Source of the DNA: an uncultured Lachnospiraceae bacterium
GTDB lineage: Bacteria; Bacillota_A; Clostridia; Lachnospirales; Lachnospiraceae
Length of the DNA stretch: 47,037 bases
Assembly: GCA_910577835.1 (NCBI GenBank)
Contig: CAJTOU010000025.1
Coordinates: forward strand, 2,257-49,293
Direction of reading: 5' to 3'
Part shown: piece by piece, positions 26,979 to 34,825 of the stretch
Position numbering within the stretch: position 1 is the first letter of the stretch
Layout of the letters: every line of letters begins with the position of its first letter
Translations under genes and position numbers: made by a program
The notes under the pieces: model-generated
What the model saw: the letters and a program-made list of their open reading frames with translations, nothing else
Told to the model about the DNA's origin: nothing
Database searches by the model: none

Positions 26979-29287
26979 TTTTTGCAGATATCATTGTGGA
27001 TATTTCCCATGAGGATTTGGACAGAAGCTTCCAATATATTATTCCAAAAGAGCTGGAAGAAAAAATATATGTGGGTGTGCTGGTGAAAATTCCCTTTGGC
27101 AGAGGAAACCGGATAATAAGCGGTTATGTCGTAGGGATTACAAAAAAGCCTGCATGGGAAATTTCCAAAATGAAAAAGATTCTTGAAATCGAGGAGCAAA
27201 AGGTTCCGGTGGAAACCGAGTTAATCGCTCTGGCGGGATTTATCAGAGAAAATTACGGGGCAACCATGAATCAGGCCTTAAAAACGGTGATTCCAGTCCG
27301 GCAGAAAACAAAGGCAGTTGAAAATAAAATGATTCTGCTGGCAGAAGATTATAAAGACAGTGAAAAGTTTTCAGAGCTTCTTGCTTTGTGTGAAAAAAAG
27401 CACGCTCTGGCAAGACTTCGGCTGTTAAAGGAATTTCTTCAGAAAAAGGAGCTGGATTATTCCTATGTGGTCAATATACTGAAGGTTTCTGCTGCCTCTG
27501 TAAAAGAACTGGAAAAGCAGGGTGTGATAAAGGTGGACCGACAGACTGTCTATCGAAATCCACTCACTTTTCTGGAAGATTTTGACAGGCAGCCGGCGGT
27601 GGAAACAGAATTGGAATTAAATGAAGAACAGAAAAAAATTGTAGAAGATATCGGTAAAAGTGAGAAAAGAGTACATCTGATTTACGGAATTACTGGAAGT
27701 GGGAAGACCAGAGTTTATATTGAGCTGATTAAGGAAACAATAAGAGCAGGAAAACAGGCAATTGTCATGATTCCGGAGATTTCTCTGACCTATCAGACAG
27801 TGAAAAGATTTTCTGATGTCTTTGGCAGCAGAGTTTCGATTATTAATTCAAAACTTTCTGCTGGAGAGCGATACGACCAGTTTGAGCGGGCAAAAAAGGG
27901 AGAAATTGATATTATGATTGGTCCCCGTTCTGCACTGTTCACACCATTTTCAAAAACAGGTATTATAATTATAGATGAGGAGCATGAAAGCTCTTATAAA
28001 AGTGAGACAGTTCCGAAATACCATGCAAGAGAAACAGCGGTTTACCGCGCCAAACTGTGCGGTGCAAAGCTGGTTTTAGGCTCTGCAACTCCTTCTGTTG
28101 CAGCTTATTATCGGGCGCTTCAAGGGGAATATGTTCTGCATAAACTGGAAAAAAGGGCTGCCGGTCAAATTGCGAAGGTATCTGTTGTAGATTTGCGCAG
28201 GGAGCTGTCAGAGGGCAATAAAACGATTTTCAGCAGAAGGCTGAACAATCTGATTCTTGACAGGCTGGAAAAAAAAGAGCAGATTATGCTTTTTATCAAT
28301 CGGAGAGGCTATGCAGGATTTGTAAGCTGCAGAAGTTGTGGCGAAGCGATAAAGTGTCCGCACTGCGACGTCAGTCTGACATATCATTCAAAGAAAAACA
28401 GCATAAAGGAAAACAGCATAAAGGAAAATAGCATAAAGGAAAATAGCATAAAGGAAAATAGTACAGAAGGAAATTTGATTTGTCATTACTGCGGCTATAC
28501 GCTTCCTATGCCAAAATATTGTCCAAACTGCGCTTCTCCCTATATTGCAGGGTTTGGAACTGGTACACAGAAGGTAGAGGAACAGGTAAAAAAATATTAC
28601 CCCAATGCCAGAGTGCTTCGGATGGATACAGATACTACCTCTACAAAGGGCGGACATGAAAGAATTATCAGGGCTTTTGCAGAGCATAAGGCAGATATTT
28701 TAATCGGCACACAGATGATTGTAAAAGGGCATGATTTTCCTCTGGTAACGCTGGTAGGTATTATAGCCGCTGATTTATCTCTGTATGCACCGGATTATCG
28801 GGCCTCGGAACGGACTTTTCAGCTTTTGACACAGGCGGAGGGAAGAGCGGGAAGGCATGAAAGATATGGAGAGGCCGTGATTCAGACCTACCAGCCTGAA
28901 AATGCCAGCATTGTTTCGGCAGCAGCGCAGAATTATGAACAGTTTTATGAAAAGGAAATTTTATACAGAACCATAATGGAATATCCGCCGGTTATACATA
29001 TGATGGCAATTCTGATTACCTCAAAGAAGGAAGAGGATGGAGCGATTTTATGTGAAAAAATCAAAAAGATAATTGAGGAAGAAAAAGAGTCTTATCGAAT
29101 TGTAGGACCAGCGCAGGCAAATATTTTTAAAATTAAGGATATTTACCGCCGAGTGATTTATATTAAACATGCACAGAAGGAAAAAATTATTTCTTTGAAA
29201 AATACGATAGAAGAAAAGATAAAGGCGGAAGTAAAACTGAGGAAGGCGGATATTTTATTTGATTTAAATCCAATGAATGGATATTAG
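26975..29287 (+). CDS. priA: Primosomal protein N' (PriA helicase)
   Basis: PriA reloads the replisome at stalled forks. The 770-residue protein has an N-terminal DNA-binding domain, a helicase core with GITGSGKT (about 238-245) and DEEH (334-337), a zinc domain (about 450-535) and a C-terminal domain. GGAGG (26963-26967) fits TTG at 26975; an upstream in-frame TTG at 26957 has no such site. The zinc domain is unusual: between CPHCDVSLTYH and ICHYCGY, where relatives have only a few residues, a run of NSIKE repeats is inserted, encoded by a 15-bp minisatellite. All eight zinc cysteines appear to be kept (CRSC, CPHC, CHYC, CPNC). Confidence 0.95.
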   Translation: MIFADIIVDISHEDLDRSFQYIIPKELEEKIYVGVLVKIPFGRGNRIISGYVVGITKKPAWEISKMKKILEIEEQKVPVETELIALAGFIRENYGATMNQALKTVIPVRQKTKAVENKMILLAEDYKDSEKFSELLALCEKKHALARLRLLKEFLQKKELDYSYVVNILKVSAASVKELEKQGVIKVDRQTVYRNPLTFLEDFDRQPAVETELELNEEQKKIVEDIGKSEKRVHLIYGITGSGKTRVYIELIKETIRAGKQAIVMIPEISLTYQTVKRFSDVFGSRVSIINSKLSAGERYDQFERAKKGEIDIMIGPRSALFTPFSKTGIIIIDEEHESSYKSETVPKYHARETAVYRAKLCGAKLVLGSATPSVAAYYRALQGEYVLHKLEKRAAGQIAKVSVVDLRRELSEGNKTIFSRRLNNLILDRLEKKEQIMLFINRRGYAGFVSCRSCGEAIKCPHCDVSLTYHSKKNSIKENSIKENSIKENSIKENSTEGNLICHYCGYTLPMPKYCPNCASPYIAGFGTGTQKVEEQVKKYYPNARVLRMDTDTTSTKGGHERIIRAFAEHKADILIGTQMIVKGHDFPLVTLVGIIAADLSLYAPDYRASERTFQLLTQAEGRAGRHERYGEAVIQTYQPENASIVSAAAQNYEQFYEKEILYRTIMEYPPVIHMMAILITSKKEEDGAILCEKIKKIIEEEKESYRIVGPAQANIFKIKDIYRRVIYIKHAQKEKIISLKNTIEEKIKAEVKLRKADILFDLNPMNGY
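28395..28469 (+). repeat. 15-bp minisatellite inside priA (NSIKE repeats)
   Basis: Four near-identical 15-bp units start at 28395, 28410, 28425 and 28440, differing only at one C/T position; a fifth unit (28455-28469) is degenerate. Because the unit is a multiple of three, gain or loss of copies keeps the reading frame. The repeats encode a Lys/Glu/Asn/Ser-rich spacer between the two zinc-binding halves of PriA. Confidence 0.95.
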
Positions 29288-29352
29288 GAAAGGGAAATAT
29301 ATAAATAGGAAACTATATAAAAAGGAAACCATATTGAGAAAGGAATAAGGAA

Positions 29353-29823
29353 ATGGCTTTAAGAAAGATTAGAACGATGGGAGATTCAATATTGACAAAG
29401 GTGTGCAAACCGGTAAAAGAGAATACGCCTAAAATTCAGATATTGATTGATGATATGTTTGATACAATGTATGAGGCATATGGAGTAGGTCTTGCTGCTC
29501 CGCAGGTGGGAATTTTAAAACGTCTGGTGGTAATTGATACGGAGGATAATCCGATTGTGCTGATTAATCCTGAAATTCTGGAAGTGTCTGGAGAACAGAC
29601 CGGAGATGAAGGGTGCTTAAGTGTTCCGGGAAAGGTCGGTGTTGTCACCAGACCAAATTATGTAAAGGTAAAGGCGCTGGACCGTGATTTTAATGAAATT
29701 ATTGTAGAGGGAGAAGAGCTTTTGGCAAGGGCAATCTGCCATGAATGTGAGCATCTCGACGGTCATCTGTATGTGGAAAGGGTGGAAGGAGAGCTTCGTG
29801 ACTCTTCGGATGAGGAGGCGTGA
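29353..29823 (+). CDS. def: Peptide deformylase
   Basis: Def removes the formyl group from the N-terminal Met of new proteins, using a metal. The 156-residue product has the three family motifs: GVGLAAPQVG (about 43-52), EGCLSVPG with the metal-binding Cys (about 85-92), and HECEHLDG with the two metal His and catalytic Glu (about 130). It is followed after one base by fmt, the enzyme that adds the formyl group, a near-universal pairing. Confidence 0.97.
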   Translation: MALRKIRTMGDSILTKVCKPVKENTPKIQILIDDMFDTMYEAYGVGLAAPQVGILKRLVVIDTEDNPIVLINPEILEVSGEQTGDEGCLSVPGKVGVVTRPNYVKVKALDRDFNEIIVEGEELLARAICHECEHLDGHLYVERVEGELRDSSDEEA

Positions 29824-29824
29824 T

Positions 29825-30757
29825 ATGAAAATTATCTTTATGGGAACGCCTGAGTTTGCGGCATATATTATGGAAGCTGTCGCAAACGCCGGACATGATA
29901 TTGCGCTGGCTGTGACACAGTGTGATAAGCCAAGAGGAAGAGGAAAAAAAGTACAGTTTTCTCCGGTAAAGGAAAAGGCTGTGGCGCTTGGTATTCCGGT
30001 ATATCAGCCGGAAAAAATCAAAAAAGAAGAGTGTGTCAGAGAGCTTTTAAAATATGAGCCGGAGATGATTATTGTGGCAGCATATGGACAGATTCTTCCA
30101 GAAAGTATTCTTACTATGGCAAAACACGGCTGTATTAATGTGCATGGCTCACTTTTGCCAAAATACAGAGGCGCAGCTCCGATTCAGTGGGCAATTATAG
30201 ACGGAGAAAAAGAAACCGGAGTCACTACCATGAAAATGGATGCGGGAATAGATACAGGGGATATGATTGATAAGACTGTGGTTTCGATTGCAAAAGAAGA
30301 AACCACGCAGACTTTGTATGATAAACTTATGCGAGCGGGAGCATCGCTGCTTCTTGAAACTATGGAGAAGCTTGAAAAGGGAACTGCCGTATTTACAAAG
30401 CAGAATGAGGACGACAGTACTTACGCAAAGATATTAAAAAAAGAAATGGGAAATATAGATTTTTCCATGCCTGCCGAAAAAATCGAAAGGCTGATTCGGG
30501 GGTTAAATCCTTGGCCGGCTGCATATACTAGCTATCAGGGCAGAACTTTAAAAATCTGGAAGGCGTTTGTGAAGGAAGAACAAGCAGAGGGAGAATTTGG
30601 TGAGATTATTGAAGTGGCAAAGGACAGCTTTTCAGTGAAAACCGGAAAAAATCTTCTCTGTGTTACAGAGCTTCAAATGGAAGGCAAAAAGAGAATGGAT
30701 ACAAGAGCTTTTCTTTCAGGCATAAGACTGGAAACAGGAGAAAGGCTTGGAAACTAA
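29825..30757 (+). CDS. fmt: Methionyl-tRNA formyltransferase
   Basis: Fmt formylates initiator Met-tRNA using 10-formyl-THF. The 310-residue protein shows IIFMGTPEFA at the N-terminus, the catalytic-domain motif HGSLLPKYRGAAPIQWAI and DAGIDTGDM, then the C-terminal tRNA-binding domain. The open frame extends upstream inside def, but AGGAGG (29813-29818) lies six bases before the ATG at 29825 and the conserved protein begins there, so this is the start. It follows def by one base. Confidence 0.97.
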   Translation: MKIIFMGTPEFAAYIMEAVANAGHDIALAVTQCDKPRGRGKKVQFSPVKEKAVALGIPVYQPEKIKKEECVRELLKYEPEMIIVAAYGQILPESILTMAKHGCINVHGSLLPKYRGAAPIQWAIIDGEKETGVTTMKMDAGIDTGDMIDKTVVSIAKEETTQTLYDKLMRAGASLLLETMEKLEKGTAVFTKQNEDDSTYAKILKKEMGNIDFSMPAEKIERLIRGLNPWPAAYTSYQGRTLKIWKAFVKEEQAEGEFGEIIEVAKDSFSVKTGKNLLCVTELQMEGKKRMDTRAFLSGIRLETGERLGN

Positions 30758-30784
30758 AATATTTTTATAAAGGAGGAATTTATT

Positions 30785-31495
30785 ATGGGCAGTACTATGA
30801 TTTATCGTTTTGACCCGACTTATTTTCTGGTCATTATAGCAGCTTTATTTTCAATTTGGGCTTCCTTTCGTGTGAACCATACCTACAATAAATATGCAAG
30901 GGTGAGAAGCATGACAGGAATGACAGGAGCAATGGCAGCAGAAAAAATACTGCACAGTCAGGGAATTTATGATGTAAGAATCGAGAGGGTTTCGGGAAGG
31001 CTGACAGACCACTATGACCCGTCTTCAAAGGTGCTCAGGCTGTCCGAAGCAACCCACGACAACGCATCTGTGGCGGCAGTAGGTGTTGCAGCGCACGAGT
31101 GCGGACATGCACTGCAGCATGCGCAGGGCTATATGCCTCTGAAAATCCGGGGCAGTCTTGTACCTGTGGCAAGTCTTGGTTCCTATGCGGGAATTATCTT
31201 ATTTATGGTGGGACTTTTCTTTACTTCCGGTATGGGAAATACGCTGCTTACCATAGGTATTCTTTTATTTAGTGCCGCAGTGCTTTTTCAGCTTGTAACG
31301 CTTCCTGTGGAATTTAATGCATCGGCAAGAGCAGTTACACTTCTTGAATCAACCGGAATCTTGGGGCAGCAGGAGTTGAAAAGTTCAAAAAAAGTGCTCA
31401 GAGCAGCAGCGCTTACGTATGTTGCCGGAGCAGCCACAGCGATTCTGCAGCTTATAAGACTGCTTATGATAGCCGGAGGACGAAGCCGTGACTAG
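30785..31495 (+). CDS. YugP-type membrane zinc metallopeptidase
   Basis: This 236-residue member of the neutral zinc metallopeptidase family (YugP type, PF04298) has an N-terminal membrane helix, the zinc site HECGHALQHA (about 111-120) and two or three hydrophobic helices in the C-terminal half. The substrate is not known for this family. AAAGGAGGAATTTATT precedes the ATG. The stop overlaps the GTG start of rsmB by eight bases, so the two are coupled. Confidence 0.88.
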   Translation: MGSTMIYRFDPTYFLVIIAALFSIWASFRVNHTYNKYARVRSMTGMTGAMAAEKILHSQGIYDVRIERVSGRLTDHYDPSSKVLRLSEATHDNASVAAVGVAAHECGHALQHAQGYMPLKIRGSLVPVASLGSYAGIILFMVGLFFTSGMGNTLLTIGILLFSAAVLFQLVTLPVEFNASARAVTLLESTGILGQQELKSSKKVLRAAALTYVAGAATAILQLIRLLMIAGGRSRD

Positions 31496-32843
31496 CATGG
31501 TAAATGTAAGAGAGGTTGTTCTGGATATTCTGATGGAGGTGTTTGGCAGACAGGAGTTTTCTCATAATGTACTGAAACAGGCATTAAAGAAATATCAATA
31601 TCTGGATAAAAGAGACAGGGCATTTTTGACAATTATTACGGAGGGGACAATTGAGAATCTGATTCAGATTGATTATATTATTAATCAGTTTTCAAAGGTA
31701 AAAACAGACAGGATGAAACCTGTAATTTTGAACATTTTAAGAATGTCCGTATATCAGATGAAATTTTTATCCAATGTTCCAAATCCGGCAGTATGTAATG
31801 AGGCAGTGAGACTTGCGGGAAAAAGAGGTTTTTCACAGTTAAAGGGTTTTGTAAACGGAGTGCTGAGAGCAATTGACAGAAATCTTGAGCATATCAGATA
31901 TCCGGATGCATCTAAAAATCTGCTGAAAAGCCTGTCTGTTTTATATTCCATGCCGGAGTGGATTGCGGAGCAGTGGATTTTTCAATATGGGACAGAGGAA
32001 GCCTCACGTATGCTGAAAAGCACAGTAGAACATACTGGAAAAATCAGTGTCAGATGCAATCTGAGCAAAGCTTCCAAGGAAGAATGTATTGACAGACTGG
32101 AAAAGGAAGGTGTGACAGTCAGCAGGAATGAATATCTGGAGGAAGCGCTTTATCTGTCGGGAATTGATTACTTAAATGCACTGGAAACCTTTCAGGAGGG
32201 ATATATTACTGTACAGGATGTAAGTTCCATGTTTGCCGCTATCGCGGCGCAGCCAAAGGAAGGTGATTTTTGTATAGATGTCTGTGCTTCTCCGGGAGGA
32301 AAAGCACTGCATCTTGCAGATTTGTTAAAAGGCACAGGCATGGTGGAGGCGAGAGATATTTCAGATTATAAAGTTGAAATGATTCAGTCAAATATAGAAA
32401 GAATGGGATTTGAAAATATAAAGGCAGTGAAAAAGGATGCTTTTTTGGAAGATTTACAGGCGGAGGGAAGCGCGGATATTGTAATTGCAGATTTGCCGTG
32501 TTCTGGTCTTGGAGTGATTGGGAAAAAAAGTGATATTAAATATAATATGACCAGACAGAAGCAGAATGAACTGGTAAAGGTGCAGAGAACAATTCTGGGA
32601 AATGCGGTAAAGCTTGTAAAAAAGGGAGGTACATTGATTTATAGTACCTGTACGACAAACAGGGAAGAAAATGAGGAAAATTACAGGTGGCTTTTGGAGA
32701 ATTTTTCTCTAAAGCCTGTAAGCCTTTCCGGCGTGCTGCCTGAGCAGGTTGCGGGAAATACTGCGGAACAGGGATATGTACAGCTTCTACCGGGAATACA
32801 TAAGTCTGATGGTTTTTTTATCAGCAGATTTCAGGCAATCTGA
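31488..32843 (+). CDS. rsmB: 16S rRNA m5C967 methyltransferase RsmB
   Basis: RsmB methylates C967 of 16S rRNA. The 451-residue protein has an N-terminal NusB-like RNA-binding domain (about 1-140) and a SAM-dependent methyltransferase domain with VCASPGGKALHLADLL (about 265), DLPCSGLG and YSTCTTNREENE. The two cysteines, in the last two motifs, are the catalytic pair. GTG at 31488 is taken because GGAGG (31475-31479) is eight bases upstream; the ATG at 31497 is too far. The gene lies in the conserved fmt-yugP-rsmB-rlmN order. Confidence 0.95.
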   Translation: MTSMVNVREVVLDILMEVFGRQEFSHNVLKQALKKYQYLDKRDRAFLTIITEGTIENLIQIDYIINQFSKVKTDRMKPVILNILRMSVYQMKFLSNVPNPAVCNEAVRLAGKRGFSQLKGFVNGVLRAIDRNLEHIRYPDASKNLLKSLSVLYSMPEWIAEQWIFQYGTEEASRMLKSTVEHTGKISVRCNLSKASKEECIDRLEKEGVTVSRNEYLEEALYLSGIDYLNALETFQEGYITVQDVSSMFAAIAAQPKEGDFCIDVCASPGGKALHLADLLKGTGMVEARDISDYKVEMIQSNIERMGFENIKAVKKDAFLEDLQAEGSADIVIADLPCSGLGVIGKKSDIKYNMTRQKQNELVKVQRTILGNAVKLVKKGGTLIYSTCTTNREENEENYRWLLENFSLKPVSLSGVLPEQVAGNTAEQGYVQLLPGIHKSDGFFISRFQAI

Positions 32844-32858
32844 GACTGGATTATCTAT

Positions 32859-32887
32859 TTTACAAATGAAAGTTTTTGTGATATAAT
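32859..32887 (+). promoter_or_regulatory. Promoter before rlmN
   Basis: TTTACA (32859-32864), a 17-base spacer and a perfect TATAAT (32882-32887) form a good promoter that begins 16 bases after rsmB. The transcript would carry a leader of about 110 bases with strong secondary structure. Confidence 0.7.
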
Positions 32888-32966
32888 GTCATCAAACAAA
32901 GCGAAGCGTAGTTTGATGACTTATGCACGCATCAGCGTGCTTCATTATGATTAAATGTCATCAAAC
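32888..32966 (+). promoter_or_regulatory. rlmN leader with alternative hairpins
   Basis: GTCATCAAAC occurs at 32888-32897 and again at 32957-32966, and its exact reverse complement GTTTGATGAC lies between them at 32911-32920. The middle arm can therefore pair with either copy but not both. A second hairpin, GCACGC/GCGTGC (32925-32930 with 32935-32940), sits between. The third copy lies about 25 bases before the ribosome site. The layout looks like an attenuator or riboswitch-like switch, but it could be an extragenic repeat element. No known riboswitch class is recognised. Confidence 0.55.
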
Positions 32967-33004
32967 GAAGCAAAGATATAAATATATGAATAAGGGCGTT
33001 TATC

Positions 33005-34081
33005 ATGACAGAAAAAATTGATATTAAGTCACTGAATTTTGATGAGCTGAAAGCCCTGATTTCTGATATGGGCGGACAGACCTTTCGTACAGAGCAGATA
33101 TATAAATGGCTGCATCAGAAGGCAGTGGCTTCTTTTGATGAGATGACAAATCTTTCAAAGGATTTTAGAGAAAAACTGAATAATAAATATACAATAACCT
33201 GTTTAAAGCCAGTGAAAATTTTAACATCAAAGACAGATAGTACAAAAAAATTTCTTTTTCAGCTGGAAGATGGCAATGTAATAGAAAGTGTACTGATGAA
33301 ATATCACTATGGAAATTCTGTCTGTATTTCCACACAGGTGGGCTGCCGAATGGGCTGCCGGTTCTGCGCTTCTGCCATTAACGGGCTGGAGAGAAATCTC
33401 ACACCTTCAGAGATGCTTGAAGAGGTATACAGAATCCAGCAGCTTTCAGAAGAAAGAGTTTCCCATATTGTTCTGATGGGAAGTGGGGAGCCGCTGGATA
33501 ATTATGAAAATGTCCTGAAATTTATAGATTTGATAACAGATGAAAAGGGACAAAATATCAGCAGCAGAAATATTACTTTATCCACCTGCGGACTGGTTCC
33601 AGAAATTTACCGCCTTGCAGATGAACAGAGGCAGATTACACTGGCGCTTTCGCTTCATGCGCCGGACGACGAAACAAGGAAAAAACTTATGCCGATAGCA
33701 AATAGATATTCGATTAATGAACTGCTAAAAGCATGTCGATATTATTTTGAAAGAACAGGAAGAAGAATTTCCTTTGAATACAGTCTGGTTGCAGATATAA
33801 ATGACAATGTGTCAGAGGCAAAAAAACTTTCAGAGCTTTTGAAAGGAATGAACTGTCATGTAAATCTCATTCCTGTAAATCCCGTAGAAGAACGAAGCTT
33901 TCAGCGTTCAAAACAGAAAGCGGTTCAGCAGTTTCGGGATTTTCTGGCAGGCAGAGGGATTCAGGCAACGATAAGACGTGAAATGGGCAGCGATATTCAT
34001 GGTGCCTGCGGGCAGTTAAGAAAAAGCTATCAGGAAACAGCAAATCGGAATATGATGGATACAAAGGAGGGAGAAATATGA
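33005..34081 (+). CDS. rlmN: 23S rRNA/tRNA m2A methyltransferase RlmN
   Basis: RlmN is a radical-SAM enzyme that methylates carbon 2 of A2503 in 23S rRNA and A37 in some tRNAs. The 358-residue protein has the cluster motif CRMGCRFCAS (CxxxCxxC, about 118-127), MGSGEPLDNY, and a conserved C-terminal region with SDIHGACGQL, whose cysteine is the methyl-relay residue. It has AAGGG nine bases before the ATG. The stop overlaps the phosphatase start by ATGA. Confidence 0.97.
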   Translation: MTEKIDIKSLNFDELKALISDMGGQTFRTEQIYKWLHQKAVASFDEMTNLSKDFREKLNNKYTITCLKPVKILTSKTDSTKKFLFQLEDGNVIESVLMKYHYGNSVCISTQVGCRMGCRFCASAINGLERNLTPSEMLEEVYRIQQLSEERVSHIVLMGSGEPLDNYENVLKFIDLITDEKGQNISSRNITLSTCGLVPEIYRLADEQRQITLALSLHAPDDETRKKLMPIANRYSINELLKACRYYFERTGRRISFEYSLVADINDNVSEAKKLSELLKGMNCHVNLIPVNPVEERSFQRSKQKAVQQFRDFLAGRGIQATIRREMGSDIHGACGQLRKSYQETANRNMMDTKEGEI

Positions 34082-34797
34082 AGGCATTTGGTATAACAGA
34101 TATCGGAAAAGCGAGAAAAACCAATCAGGATTATTTGTTTATCAGTGAAGATGCAGTCGGGACTCTCCCCAATATATATATTGTGGCAGACGGGATGGGA
34201 GGCCATAAAGCAGGGGAGGTCGCCTCAAAAGGAGCAGTACAGAGCATGGTTCATTCTCTGAAAAATACTTCTCTGCGCGACCCCGTATCTATTATGGAAG
34301 AAGCAGTGACGGTCGCCAATGACAAGATATTTCATATGTCAAGAGATAATCCCGAATTTGAGGGAATGGGAACGACTCTTGTAGTGGCGACTGTTTATGA
34401 GAATTATTTTTATGTGGCCAATATAGGAGATTCCAGACTCTATATTGTCAATGACGAGATACATCAGATTACAAGAGACCACTCTTATGTGGAGGAAATG
34501 GTCAGCAGGGGGGAAATAGACAAGGACAGCGCAAGGACACATGCACAGAAGAATGTCATTACCAGAGCTGTCGGGGTGGAAACAGGGACATATGCGGATT
34601 ACTTCCAAGTAAAGTATAAAAAGGGAGATAAGATATTGATGTGTTCTGACGGATTGTCAAATATGATTGCCGATGACGAGTTAAAGGGAATTGTGAAAAA
34701 AAATATTCCGTTGGAGCAGATTGTCAATGAACTTGTTTATACCGCAAATTACAACGGCGGAGCGGATAATATTACCGCAATTGTTGTAGCGCTTTGA
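34078..34797 (+). CDS. prpC: PP2C-type serine/threonine phosphatase
   Basis: This 239-residue PPM-family phosphatase reverses the action of the kinase encoded next. The metal-binding motifs are seen in order: GKARKTNQD at the N-terminus, VADGMGGHKAGE (about 38-48), NIGDSRLY, MCSDGLSNM and GGADNITAIVV at the C-terminus. It needs two Mn or Mg ions. The start overlaps rlmN by four bases and the kinase starts 28 bases after its stop. The pair controls cell-wall and growth signalling in Firmicutes. Confidence 0.95.
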   Translation: MKAFGITDIGKARKTNQDYLFISEDAVGTLPNIYIVADGMGGHKAGEVASKGAVQSMVHSLKNTSLRDPVSIMEEAVTVANDKIFHMSRDNPEFEGMGTTLVVATVYENYFYVANIGDSRLYIVNDEIHQITRDHSYVEEMVSRGEIDKDSARTHAQKNVITRAVGVETGTYADYFQVKYKKGDKILMCSDGLSNMIADDELKGIVKKNIPLEQIVNELVYTANYNGGADNITAIVVAL

Positions 34798-34825
34798 AAG
34801 TAGATAATAGAGAGGTTTAGTAAGA

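Noticed and set aside
28395..28469. CRISPR-like array
   Set aside because: The repeats are contiguous 15-bp units without spacers and are in frame in priA.
28388..28687. 99-codon minus-strand frame with FLYAI repeats
   Set aside because: It is the antisense shadow of the priA minisatellite, not a membrane protein gene.
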